Shown here piece after piece: positions 17,309-25,722 of a stretch of 64,000 bases of DNA. A program made the translations under genes and the position numbers. The stretch comes from Methylosinus sp. Ce-a6 (GTDB taxonomy: Bacteria; Pseudomonadota; Alphaproteobacteria; Rhizobiales; Beijerinckiaceae), in assembly GCF_009811655.1 (NCBI RefSeq), contig NZ_BGJX01000016.1, positions 1-64,000 of the forward strand, given 5' to 3'. The notes beneath the pieces were generated by a model. The model saw nothing but the letters and a program-made list of their open reading frames with translations, was not told the DNA's origin and did no database searches. Position 1 is the first letter of the stretch. Each line of letters opens with the position of its first letter.

Positions 17309-17668
17309 TCATTGGCGATTGCATGGTGGGTTCAGACCATGACGGAGATCGGTCTCGATTCGCAGGCGTTCGGCGTTCCCGCCTTCGACGACGCGGGTGC
17401 AGATGTGTGTGGCCCCATGAGCGCGTATGCTATCCCATCTATGATGGGACTTAAGCTCATCGGAGAGACGACGGGCAAAGTTGTCCGTCTCGCCGACATA
17501 TTTCGCATACCAAAGGCCGCCGGCCAGAGTGCAGAAGACATAGACCCCAGGCAGTTCAAAGTAATTTGTCCCAATTGGATGAAGCCAGAAAGCGTATGAC
17601 GCGCCACTGGCGCCTTTCCAGTTGACATACGGATTCTGATTGACCTGTGGGTTTGGTAGGATAGACAT
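17309..17668 (-). CDS. GIY-YIG nuclease superfamily protein
   Basis: The protein has 119 residues. The core carries GVY (41-43) and YVG (57-59) in place of GIY and YIG, then E60, Arg66 (FARRLSDEL), a catalytic-type Glu105 (RIETDLRHGLNPPCN) and the conserved asparagines after it. That is nearly the entire single-domain GIY-YIG fold with no extra DNA-binding domain. Such stand-alone proteins may be nucleases or inactive homologues; the key Arg and Glu are both kept. It lies in the same low-GC patch as the HEPN-like gene. Confidence 0.75.
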   Translation of the reverse strand: MSILPNPQVNQNPYVNWKGASGASYAFWLHPIGTNYFELPGVYVFCTLAGGLWYAKYVGETDNFARRLSDELKSHHRWDSIRAHGATHICTRVVEGGNAERLRIETDLRHGLNPPCNRQ

Positions 17669-18048
17669 ATGCGGGAACCTTTATATGAGGTTTCTGGGTC
17701 GGTCCCGCTCCCTTGGTTTCCTAGGCCGTGTGGGAGCGGGGCCGAATCGCGAAAGATTCGCGACACCCCAGTCTTATATGCAATGCCGCCGATATTTCGG
17801 TCACGATTTGTTCTCGCTCCCGTTATTCACAATTACACTGCGTTTTTTTCTCCATCGCAGAAACGTGCGAGCCACCTGTTTGGCGCGTTCGCCGCTTCGC
17901 TTTGTCAAGTATTTAATTTGGCGCAATAACTAATTTTCGAAATTTGATAATTTTATGGCGAGCCGACGTTCTTGTCGCCACAGGGACGGCCTGACGGCGG
18001 GCGAAACGGCGCTATATTCTCCCTCCAAATGAATTCGGGGAGCGGCCG
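17669..18048. other. Intergenic, AT-rich, no convincing gene
   Basis: 380 bp between the GIY-YIG gene and the dehydrogenase gene. Three overlapping plus-strand frames exist but encode arginine/phenylalanine-rich strings without a ribosome site or recognisable motif. A short hairpin-like repeat (GAATCGCGAAAGATTCGCGA) lies near 17743-17762. The low GC content suggests it belongs to the inserted segment, whose right end is probably just before 17950. Confidence 0.5.
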
Positions 18049-18741
18049 ATGGCGGAGCATTGGTTCATTTCCGGCGCCAATAAGGGCATAGGCCATGGGC
18101 TCGCGACGCTGCTCGCCGCCCGCGGCGACGACGTCACCGCCTCGGTGCGCAGCGAGGAGGCGCGCGCGCGTTTGCAGGAGGATGTCGCGCGCCATCGCGC
18201 GCGCTTCTCGATCCTTCTCTTCGACCAGCGCGACGAGGCGGCGATCCGAGCCGCGGCGCGCGAGCTGATCGAGCCTCTCGACGTGCTCGTCTGCAACGCC
18301 GGCGCCTATGGGCCGCAGCGCCAATCGACCCTGGACATGGATTTCGCCGGCGCGCTCGATCTCTTCGACGCCAATGCGCTGGGGCCCTTGCGGCTCGTCC
18401 AGGCCTTTCTGCCGGCCCTGCTGCGCGCCGACAATCCGCGCATCGCGCTGATGTCGAGCGGGCTCGGCTCCATGGCGACCGAGGGCGCGACCAATATCGC
18501 CTATCGCGCCGCCAAGGCGGCGCTGAACAAGATCGCCCAGGGCCTCGCTCACGATCTGAAGCGCGAGCGCGTCACCGTCGTCGCGCTCAATCCCGGCTGG
18601 GTGCGCACAGATATGGGCGGGAAGAACGCCGATCTCACGATCGAGGAGAGCGCCGTCGGCCTCATAGAGACGATCGACGCGCTGACCATCGACGACACGG
18701 GCCGTTTCATCGATTATCGCGGCCGCGACGTTTCTTGGTGA
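18049..18741 (+). CDS. Short-chain dehydrogenase/reductase
   Basis: The protein has 230 residues and is a classical SDR. The nucleotide-binding motif is ISGANKGIGHGLA (TGxxxGIG type), VCNAGAYGP is the NAG motif, and the catalytic residues are Ser (LMSSG) and the YxxxK equivalent in IAYRAAKAALNKI. LNPGWVRTDMGG closes the cofactor site. It would use NAD(P)H to reduce or oxidise an unknown carbonyl/alcohol. It is short and resembles the C-factor-like subgroup. It converges on the DUF900 gene. Confidence 0.88.
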   Translation: MAEHWFISGANKGIGHGLATLLAARGDDVTASVRSEEARARLQEDVARHRARFSILLFDQRDEAAIRAAARELIEPLDVLVCNAGAYGPQRQSTLDMDFAGALDLFDANALGPLRLVQAFLPALLRADNPRIALMSSGLGSMATEGATNIAYRAAKAALNKIAQGLAHDLKRERVTVVALNPGWVRTDMGGKNADLTIEESAVGLIETIDALTIDDTGRFIDYRGRDVSW

Positions 18742-18763
18742 ATTCCGCCGCCTCGGCGCCGGC

Positions 18764-20032
18764 TCAGCGCAGCGGCCGCGCGACGACATCGGCGCCGGCG
18801 GCCGCCGTGTCGCTCATCTGCTCGCCGAGGCGCTGCAGCTGATCGCCGAGATTTTCGCGCGTGCGCGGATCGACGACGGCGAAAGGCGTCGAGACGGCGA
18901 CGCTCGCCGCCGTCCCCACCGCGGAAGCCGCTCCCGTCGCCACCTGACCGAGCCGCTCGCCCACCCCGCTCTGATTGTCGGCGAGCGTCTGGCCCTGGGC
19001 CAGCCGCGCGCCGATCGAGCGCACCACTTCCGGCGATTGCGCGAATGTGCCATGGCCGAGCGGGTCGGAGGATTTCACATCGGTCAGATCGACGACGGTG
19101 AAGCGGCGCTTCGCCAGAGTGTCCTCGAAGGGCTCCTTGCCGGGATCGATCGCGCCGAGCCGCACCTTGTCGCCCCACACGCGGCGGGAGGCGGCGAGCG
19201 CCTCGTCCTCGCGCGAGACGAAGAGAGTGAAGATGGCGCGATGCTCGTCGATCTCGGCGATCTGCCGCGTGAACACGTCGTAATCGACATCCGGCGCCGC
19301 GAGCATCACATTCGCGATCTTGCGTGGGAGGCCATGGTCGCGGATCGCCATTTGGCGCAAGGCTTCCAGCGTCACCCAATTGCCCATGGAGTGGGCGAGG
19401 ATCGAAATCTCGCCGACCGACGGATCTTTGGCGAGCATACGTAGCACATGCTCCAGCGCGTCGCGCGAATAGCTCGCGCTCTCATGGTCGTAGCCATAGG
19501 CGAGCAGCTTGCCGCGCGACGGCCAGGTGAACAGCACCGGCAGCGCATTCGTGCCGGAATCATGCACGATCTGCGCGAAGCGATAGACCGCCTCGGAAAA
19601 GAGCGTGTTGAAGCCATGGACGAAGACCAGCGCCTGACGTTTCGGCGTCTTGACGATGCGCGCGTCGAAACGGCGCGCCGCCTCCTGCTGGCCGAGCGGA
19701 TCGGCGCGCAGCGTGACGAATTCGCGGGCCGGGTCGCCGGGCAGAGCGGCGGGCCATTGCACATCGCCGATCTGGCGCGCGCCGTCCGGCGGAATGGAGA
19801 TCGCTATATCGGCGAAGGCGAGGCCTTTTCCACGCTCGCCGGTGAAGAGATCGCCGGGCTCCGCGCCCATTGCGCTGCGTGTCGTGGCGACGAGCAATTC
19901 GACGCGGCTCGTCCCGGCCGCCTGCGGCTGCGGGGTCAGCACGCCATGCGGACGTCCGCCACAGCCGCCCGCCGCGAAAGCGAGACACAAAGCGAGAAAC
20001 GGAACGCGCAATCGTTTCGACAAATCACTCAT
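18764..20032 (-). CDS. DUF900 alpha/beta-hydrolase lipoprotein
   Basis: The protein has 422 residues. The N-terminus (FLALCLAFAAGGCGGRP) is a lipoprotein signal with cysteine at about 24. The hydrolase domain shows LVFVHGFNTLFSEAVYRFAQ, FTWPSRGKLLAYGYDHESASYS, the nucleophile elbow LAHSMGNW, and ANVMLAAPDVDYDVF with the probable acid. A catalytic histidine candidate is in DPLGHGTF. The last 90 residues are low-complexity, alanine/valine-rich. Enzymes of this family are esterase-like and envelope-associated; the substrate is unknown. Confidence 0.85.
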   Translation of the reverse strand: MSDLSKRLRVPFLALCLAFAAGGCGGRPHGVLTPQPQAAGTSRVELLVATTRSAMGAEPGDLFTGERGKGLAFADIAISIPPDGARQIGDVQWPAALPGDPAREFVTLRADPLGQQEAARRFDARIVKTPKRQALVFVHGFNTLFSEAVYRFAQIVHDSGTNALPVLFTWPSRGKLLAYGYDHESASYSRDALEHVLRMLAKDPSVGEISILAHSMGNWVTLEALRQMAIRDHGLPRKIANVMLAAPDVDYDVFTRQIAEIDEHRAIFTLFVSREDEALAASRRVWGDKVRLGAIDPGKEPFEDTLAKRRFTVVDLTDVKSSDPLGHGTFAQSPEVVRSIGARLAQGQTLADNQSGVGERLGQVATGAASAVGTAASVAVSTPFAVVDPRTRENLGDQLQRLGEQMSDTAAAGADVVARPLR

Positions 20033-20236
20033 TCGGCAAAGCTCCCGATCCCGGAATAAACCGCCGAGGAAGAGGAGTCACGCGCTTACCGCGCCCTCCG
20101 CTTTCTGCGGCGCCGAAAATGTCGGCGCCTTTTGCCGACAATCGAGGCGGGGAAAGCGCATGGCGGAAACAGGTTGGTAACGGTGTGTGACGAAATTAAT
20201 AGCGCATTTCCAGACCCATATCGAAGCGTGCGAGCC

Positions 20237-22558
20237 ATGGCGGACAATTCGGCCGTGAATCTTCCCTGCGTCTCCCTTCTCGCGGCGACCGTTTCGGCGG
20301 CCTTCGCGCCCCTCGTCGTCGTCTGGGCGAGCGGCGATTTGCGCGTCGCCGTCGCGGCGGCGGCTCTCGCCGCGCTCGCTGCGGCCGTCGCGATCGAACG
20401 CCGTTTGTCGCCGCAGATCGCGGCGCTGGAGACGATCGCGGCGGGCGACCGCTACGCCGGCTTTCCGCGCCGGGGCGGCGCCCTGTCGGCGCGGCTCGGG
20501 CGCATCGCCGAGGAGATGCGCCGCGCGCTGATCGCCGCCGACGCGCTCGCCGTCGCCGAGCGCAGCCGCCAGGCGGAGCAATCGATCCGCGAGGCCGGCC
20601 GCGCCTTTTTCACGCAGCGGCTGCGCGGCTGCGCCGCCGAGGCGGAAGGCGCGCTCGGCGCCGCGAGCGAGATGGCGCAGGCCGCCGCCGGAGAACTCGC
20701 CGCCTGCAAAGGCGACATGCTTCGCCGCCTGTCCGCGGCGACATCCGCGGCCATGACGGCCGCGCAGGATGTCGACGGCCTGGCGATGGCGGCGCGCAAC
20801 GCCCTCGACGAACTCGCCGCGCGCTCCTCCCGGCAGGTCGCCGCCGCGCGCGAGGCGGCCGACCGCACCGCCGCCGATCTCGCGCGCGCGGAGGAGATCG
20901 TGCGCGGCCTCGCCGCCGCGGCGGGCCGCATCGACGCGGTGAGCAAGCTCATTCAAGCGATCGCCGGCCAGACCTCGCTGCTCGCCCTCAACGCCGCCAT
21001 AGAGGCGGCGCGCGCCGGCGAGAGCGGACGCGGCTTCGCCGTGGTGGCGAGCGAGGTGAAGACGCTCGCCAATCAGACGTCGCGCGCCGCCGCCGACATA
21101 GAGACGCAGATCGACGCCATCCATGCGGCGGTGGAGGAGACGGTCGCCGCGATCGCCGAAGTGTCGTCGAGCGTCGAGGCGGTCGCCGGCGTCAATCGCG
21201 ACCTCGCCGACACTCTGAGCCGGGAGGCGGCCGAGCTCGATCGCATCGGCGCGCGCGCGGCTTGCGTCGCCCGCGGCGTCGGCGAGGCGCTGCCCGATGT
21301 CGGCGGCGTCGTGGCGCAGGCGGAGACGGCCGGCCGCTCGGCGCTCTCGACCGCCGAAACGCTTCTTTGCCGCTCGCGAAGTCTCGTCGGCGCCGTCGAG
21401 CGCTATTTCGCCGATCTCGAGAATGGCGCGATCCGCGTCGGAATATTGCACTCGCTCTCCGGCACGATGACGAGCAGCGAGCGCCCGCTGCAGGAGCTCT
21501 TGGCGATGCTCGTCGAGCGCTGCAACGCGCAGGGCGGACTGCTCGGACGGCCGCTCGAGGCGGTGATCATGGATCCGCGCTCCGATCCGAAGCTCTACGC
21601 CGAGCAGGCGCGCGTCCTCTTGGAGGAGCGCGGCGTCGCGGCGATCTTCGGCTGCTGGACCTCCGCCTCGCGCAAGGCCGCGCTTCCGGTGGTCGAAAAA
21701 GCGAGAGGGCTTCTCTTCTATCCGAGCCAATATGAGGGCGAGGAGCGTTCGCCCAATATCGTCTACGCCGGCGGCGCGCCGAGCCAGACGGCGATTCCAG
21801 CGGTGGATTTTCTGAGCGGCCTCGGCGCGCGGCGCTTTCTGCTCATCGGCAATGACGACGTCTATCCGCGCGTGACCAACGCCATTTTGCGCGCCTATCT
21901 CGCCGAAAAGGGCGTCGGCGGGAACGATGTCGTCGAAATCTATGCGCCGTCCGGCCTCGAGGATTGGAGCGCGATCGCTAGGGAAATTCGCCGTTTCGCC
22001 GCGCGTCCCGGCGCGGCGATCGTCTCGACGGTGAGCGGCGACGCCAATCTGCGCTTCTTCGGCGCGCTGCCGGGGCTCGTTTCCGTCACGCCCTGCATGT
22101 CGCTCTCGATCGGCGAGGCCGAGCTGCCGGCGCTCGCTCATTGCGACATGGACGGCCTCTATGTCGCCTGGAACTATCTCCATGCGATCGACTGTCCGGA
22201 AAATCACGGCTTCGTGGAGCAATGGCGCCGCTACAAGAATTCGCCCGACGCGACGACCAATGACGCGATGGAGGCGACCTATGTCGGCTTCGAGCTGTGG
22301 CGCGCCGCCGTGGCCGCGGCCGGCTCGGTCGATATCGAGGCCGTGCGCCGCGCGCTGCCGCTGCATAGTGTGCGCGCGCCGAGCGGCTTCGCGCTGCGGC
22401 TCGACGCCGAGACGCAGCATTTGCACAAGCCGGCCTTCGTCGGCCGCGTCGGGCGCGGCCGCATATCGCCGGTCTGGGTCGGGGAAGGTTTGATCGCGCC
22501 GCAGCCCTGGAGCCCGTGGCTCACGAAAAATCGGGCCGGAAAGGCGAGGGCCGTCTGA
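20237..22558 (+). CDS. Chemotaxis-type signalling domain fused to a UrtA/AmiC-like amide-binding domain
   Basis: The protein has 773 residues from the ATG at 20237 (start uncertain; TTG and GTG lie upstream). Two adjacent hydrophobic helices (about 11-31 and 36-53) end in ERR, suggesting both termini are cytoplasmic. Next comes a coiled region with the MCP hairpin tip at about 250-276 ([20 protein letters not shown], then ASEVKTLAN). From about residue 399 the sequence is a periplasmic-binding-protein fold of the urea/amide type ([44 protein letters not shown]). No signal peptide separates the two, so the binding domain would lie inside the cell, as in the amide sensor AmiC. It may couple cytoplasmic urea or amide levels to a chemotaxis-like pathway. 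Confidence 0.8.
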   Translation: MADNSAVNLPCVSLLAATVSAAFAPLVVVWASGDLRVAVAAAALAALAAAVAIERRLSPQIAALETIAAGDRYAGFPRRGGALSARLGRIAEEMRRALIAADALAVAERSRQAEQSIREAGRAFFTQRLRGCAAEAEGALGAASEMAQAAAGELAACKGDMLRRLSAATSAAMTAAQDVDGLAMAARNALDELAARSSRQVAAAREAADRTAADLARAEEIVRGLAAAAGRIDAVSKLIQAIAGQTSLLALNAAIEAARAGESGRGFAVVASEVKTLANQTSRAAADIETQIDAIHAAVEETVAAIAEVSSSVEAVAGVNRDLADTLSREAAELDRIGARAACVARGVGEALPDVGGVVAQAETAGRSALSTAETLLCRSRSLVGAVERYFADLENGAIRVGILHSLSGTMTSSERPLQELLAMLVERCNAQGGLLGRPLEAVIMDPRSDPKLYAEQARVLLEERGVAAIFGCWTSASRKAALPVVEKARGLLFYPSQYEGEERSPNIVYAGGAPSQTAIPAVDFLSGLGARRFLLIGNDDVYPRVTNAILRAYLAEKGVGGNDVVEIYAPSGLEDWSAIAREIRRFAARPGAAIVSTVSGDANLRFFGALPGLVSVTPCMSLSIGEAELPALAHCDMDGLYVAWNYLHAIDCPENHGFVEQWRRYKNSPDATTNDAMEATYVGFELWRAAVAAAGSVDIEAVRRALPLHSVRAPSGFALRLDAETQHLHKPAFVGRVGRGRISPVWVGEGLIAPQPWSPWLTKNRAGKARAV

Positions 22559-22576
22559 CGATCGCGCAACAAAAAT

Positions 22577-22637
22577 GCGAGCCCGAAGGCTCGCGGTCCA
22601 AGGCGCGCGCCTTTGGACCGCGAGCCTTCGGGCTCGC
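22577..22637. terminator. Bidirectional terminator, perfect 25-bp inverted repeat
   Basis: Arms 22577-22601 and 22613-22637 are perfectly complementary over 25 bases, and the 11-base centre GGCGCGCGCCT can pair further. The arms contain GAAGGCTCGCGGTCCA, one base different from the arm at 9998-10022. It separates the convergent chemotaxis-fusion and HU genes. Confidence 0.8.
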
Positions 22638-22656
22638 TATCGAATACCAGAAGAAA

Positions 22657-23046
22657 TCAGGGAGCCGCGGCCGTCTTCAGCTTGGAGAGGGCGCGGATCT
22701 TCACGCGCACGCTCGCGGGCTTGGCGGCGGCCTTGACCATCTCGCCGGTCGCCGGATTGCGCACCAGAGTGCCGGCCTTGCGCGCCGGAACCTTGCGCAG
22801 CGACACTTTCAAGAGGCCCGGCAGGGTGAACTCGCCGACGCCGCGCGGATGCACCGAGCCGAGGAACACTTCCTCGAGCGTGGCGTAGACCGAAGCGGCC
22901 GTCTTGCGCGGAATCTCGTTCTGCTCGGCGAGCAGATTGATCAGGGCGGACTTGGTCAAGCTCTCCTTCACCGGACGAACCGCAGCGGCTTCGGGCTTCT
23001 TGGCCTTCTTGGCCGCCGCAGGCTTGTCGCTCTTCGCCTTGGCCAT
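22657..23046 (-). CDS. HU-family DNA-binding protein with basic N-terminal extension
   Basis: The protein has 129 residues starting MAKAKSDKPAAAKKAKKPEAA, a lysine/alanine-rich tail of about 35 residues, then the HU/IHF fold (LTKSALINLLAEQNEIPRKTAASVYATLEEVFLGSV, LPGLLKVSLRKVPARKAGTLVRNPATGEMV). The DNA-arm motif RNPATGE is intact. Unlike classical HU it has a PRGVGEFTLPGLLKV middle and a lysine-rich C-terminus, a histone-like variant frequent in alphaproteobacteria. It would coat and bend DNA. The longer frame upstream (to 23160) lacks support. Confidence 0.88.
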   Translation of the reverse strand: MAKAKSDKPAAAKKAKKPEAAAVRPVKESLTKSALINLLAEQNEIPRKTAASVYATLEEVFLGSVHPRGVGEFTLPGLLKVSLRKVPARKAGTLVRNPATGEMVKAAAKPASVRVKIRALSKLKTAAAP

Positions 23047-23184
23047 CGCAAATCTCCCCTCGAATCGAAATGAGACGCGCCATTTTTTCAAGACGCGCCA
23101 CAGTGAGGATTCGTTTGCTAACGCTTCGAGGCGTGATTCGCAATCGTCGCAGCGATTCATTTTTGCTGCGCGGACTGCGCAAAA

Positions 23185-23724
23185 TCACGCGTCGAACACG
23201 CCTTCCAGCGCATAATGCGTCACCGTCTTGCGGTTGGCGACGAGCTCGTCGATCGTCGGCTCGCCCTTGATCGCGCGGGAAATGGCGAGCTTCGTCGCCT
23301 CGTAATTGGTGCGATAGAGGTCGCGCTTGTCGAGATTGGGATCGGTCGCGCAGCGCGGATCGAGCCAGACCATGATGATCATGACGAGATCATTCACCTG
23401 ATCTTTCGGAATGATTCCCTCCGAGACCGCATCGACGATGGCGTCGCCCGTGGCCGCCTGCACGACGCCGCCGAGCAGCTCCACATAGTCGTTGGAGCGC
23501 ACCGTCATCTTGGTCGTCATCATGGTGGCGGGGCGGACCTGCTGATTGAGGTCGCGAATGACGAACATGCGCGGATGGCCCGCGACCTGCCCCGTCATGG
23601 ACGCGAAAGCCGTTCCCACCGGACCCTTCACGCTGCCGATCAGCACTTCCGGCATGGCGTCGGTATATTGCCCGTCCGCCGCCAGAACCGTCGCCTCTCC
23701 CGTCGCCAGCCAGATCTCGCTCAT
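23185..23724 (-). CDS. Formaldehyde-activating enzyme homologue (Fae3-like)
   Basis: The protein has 179 residues from MSEIWLATGEATV, preceded by GGAAGGA. It aligns along its length with formaldehyde-activating enzyme, which joins formaldehyde to tetrahydromethanopterin: GEATVLA, EVLIGSVKGPVGTAFASM, AVSEGIIPKDQVNDLVMIIMVW, YEATKLAISRAIKGEPTIDELVANRKTVTH. The histidine in Fae's AHIDLIIG stretch, taken as the catalytic base, is replaced here (AMPEVLIG). It is therefore a paralogue that probably does not catalyse the standard reaction, like Fae2/Fae3 proteins of methylotrophs whose roles are unsettled. It supports a methylotrophic host. Confidence 0.8.
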   Translation of the reverse strand: MSEIWLATGEATVLAADGQYTDAMPEVLIGSVKGPVGTAFASMTGQVAGHPRMFVIRDLNQQVRPATMMTTKMTVRSNDYVELLGGVVQAATGDAIVDAVSEGIIPKDQVNDLVMIIMVWLDPRCATDPNLDKRDLYRTNYEATKLAISRAIKGEPTIDELVANRKTVTHYALEGVFDA

Positions 23725-23897
23725 AGTCGTTTTTCCTTCCATTCGTGGAGGCGGTCGAATAGCACCGGCGCAAGTCCGCCGGAAGAGGCGCGCCCGTCTG
23801 TCAAAGGCCGCGCCGCGGCGCGAAATTGCTAATAATTCGATCTTCTAAATGCGATTTAGTCGGTTAGAATGCGGGAATATTTCGAGAGAGGCCGCCC

Positions 23898-25271
23898 ATG
23901 AAGCGTTTCGCCCCGACACTTCTCCTCGCCGGCGCCTGCGCCGGCCTCGCCTTCGCGCAATCGGAGCCGGCGCGAAGGCTGATCGGCCGCGCCGCATTCA
24001 GCGACTGGCGGAAGGACGCGCCCGGCGCGTGGCGCAAGATCACGCCGACGGACCTGCCCGCGCCGCTCGCCAGCGAGCCGACCGCCTCGCGCTCGCAGGT
24101 GGTCCCGCGCCCCGAGGGCGCCGCGCCGAAGACGCTCGACGGTTTTTCGGCGGAGGTCTTCGCCTCCGGCCTCGAGGGGCCGCGCGTCATTCGCGTCGCG
24201 CCCAACGGCGATATTTTCGTCTCCGAGAGCGTCGGCGGCCGCTTGCGCATCTTCCGCCTCGAGGATGGGAAGGTCGCGCCGGCCTCATCCCATGTCTTCG
24301 CCTCTGAACTCGAGCGCCCCTATGGGATAGAATTCTATCCGCCGGGGCCGGAGCCGCGCTTCGTCTATGTCGGCGCGCCGACGAAAGTGCTGCGCTTCCC
24401 TTATAAGAACGGCGATCTGAAAGCCTCCGGCCCGGCCGAGATCGTCGCCCGGCTGCCCGGCGCCGAGGGCGGCCATTGGACGCGCGATCTCGTCTTCTCG
24501 CGCGACGGCAAGACGCTCTATGTCGCCGTCGGCTCCAAGACCAATGTCGCCGAGGGCCATCCGCGCCCCTCGGCGGCGGAGGTCGCAGAGCTCGAAAAGG
24601 AGCATGGCCTCGGCGCGAGCGCGGGCGCCGAACTCGAGCGCGCGACCGTGCTCGCCATCGATCCCGAGGGGGGAAGCCGGCGCAATGTCGCCAATGGGCT
24701 GCGCAATTGCTCCGGCCTGCAATTGCGGCCGAACAGCGACGAGCTCTGGTGCGTCGTCAATGAGCGCGACATGCTCGGCGACGATTTGCCGCCAGACTAT
24801 GCGACGCGCGTGAAAGAGGGCGGCTTCTACGGCTGGCCCTGGCATTACATCGGCGCGCATGAGGACCCGCGCCACGCCGGCGAGCGGCCCGATCTCGGCG
24901 ATAAGATCACGGTTCCGGATGTGCTGTTCCAGCCCCATTCCGCGCCGCTCGGCATCGCCTTCTATGACGGCGGGCAGTTCCCGGCGGACTATAGGGGCGA
25001 CGCCTTTGTCGCTCTGCACGGCTCCTGGAACCGCGCCAAGCGCACCGGCTACAAAGTGGTGCGGCTCTCCTTCGAGGACGGCGTTCCGACCGGGGAATAT
25101 CAGGATTTTCTGACCGGCTTCGTCGTCGTCGACGCGCGCGTCTGGGGCCGCCCGGTCGATGTCGCCGTCGCGCGCGACGGCTCTCTGCTGGTCAGCGAGG
25201 ACGGCAATGGAACGATCTGGCGCGTGTCCTATAGCGGCGCGGCCGAGTCTGCGCGCGCCTCCGAAAAGTGA
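23898..25271 (+). CDS. PQQ-dependent sugar dehydrogenase-like (sorbosone dehydrogenase family) protein
   Basis: The protein has 457 residues with a signal peptide (MKRFAPTLLLAGACAGLAFA). The beta-propeller of soluble quinoprotein glucose/sorbosone dehydrogenases is evident: FASGLEGPRVIRVAPNGDIFVSES, ERPYGIEFYP, HWTRDLVFSRDGKTLYVAVGSKTN, ATVLAIDPEG, NGLRNCSGLQLRPNSDELWCVVNERD, YGWPWHYIG, HSAPLGIAFYDG and ALHGSWNRAKRTGYKVVRL. It would oxidise a sugar or aldehyde in the periplasm using PQQ, a cofactor methylotrophs make for methanol dehydrogenase. Substrate unknown. It is divergent from the Fae homologue (173 bp). Confidence 0.88.
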   Translation: MKRFAPTLLLAGACAGLAFAQSEPARRLIGRAAFSDWRKDAPGAWRKITPTDLPAPLASEPTASRSQVVPRPEGAAPKTLDGFSAEVFASGLEGPRVIRVAPNGDIFVSESVGGRLRIFRLEDGKVAPASSHVFASELERPYGIEFYPPGPEPRFVYVGAPTKVLRFPYKNGDLKASGPAEIVARLPGAEGGHWTRDLVFSRDGKTLYVAVGSKTNVAEGHPRPSAAEVAELEKEHGLGASAGAELERATVLAIDPEGGSRRNVANGLRNCSGLQLRPNSDELWCVVNERDMLGDDLPPDYATRVKEGGFYGWPWHYIGAHEDPRHAGERPDLGDKITVPDVLFQPHSAPLGIAFYDGGQFPADYRGDAFVALHGSWNRAKRTGYKVVRLSFEDGVPTGEYQDFLTGFVVVDARVWGRPVDVAVARDGSLLVSEDGNGTIWRVSYSGAAESARASEK

Positions 25272-25297
25272 GCCGAAACGGCCGCGCTCGACGAGGT

Positions 25298-25525
25298 TCA
25301 GTGCTGGGCGCGCTCCTTATGTCCGGCCCGGGCGCGCGCCTGGGCTTCCACGGGCAAGCTGGTCCGGTCGATGTAGCCGGGCTGGTATTCGCCGCACCAA
25401 TCGTCGGAGGCCACGAGGGGCCATGCCGTGTCCATGGTTCCTTGTTGGCCGCGCATGGGCAGGGGGGCGTTTCGGCGGCACTGGTTGTCCGGCTGGCGCC
25501 AAAAACGGCAATCTCCGCAGTGCAT
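25298..25525 (-). CDS. Small cysteine-rich protein, probable metal binder
   Basis: The protein has 75 residues from an ATG six bases after AAAGGAGA, a strong ribosome site. The four cysteines (MHCGDCRFWRQPDNQCRRN and DDWCGEY) with W residues between give a pattern C-x2-C-x8-C-x(n)-W-x(n)-DWCGE typical of a small zinc-binding family of unknown role. The last 25 residues are basic and poorly conserved. It converges on the PQQ dehydrogenase gene. Confidence 0.75.
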   Translation of the reverse strand: MHCGDCRFWRQPDNQCRRNAPLPMRGQQGTMDTAWPLVASDDWCGEYQPGYIDRTSLPVEAQARARAGHKERAQH

Positions 25526-25722
25526 AAGCGTCTCCTTTGCAGAATTCGTCGCCCGAGCTGTCAATCTGCGGCCCTTCAAAAAGTTCCAAACTCGTCGCTC
25601 TTGTTGGTGACGGCGCGCCACCGGCCGAGGACCCCGAGCATCAGTGGCGGCGGTGTGGCCCTCGCGGCTGGACGCGGCCGGCGCCTTTGGCCTATTTCTC
25701 GGGAAAATGCCGGGAGACGGCG

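Noticed and set aside
17640..17933. Overlapping plus-strand frames in the AT-rich gap
   Set aside because: No ribosome site, no motif, and three overlapping frames of similar length.
20078..22426. 782-codon minus-strand frame opposite the chemotaxis fusion
   Set aside because: Arg/Ala/Asp-rich shadow with no motif; the plus strand has clear MCP and binding-protein motifs.
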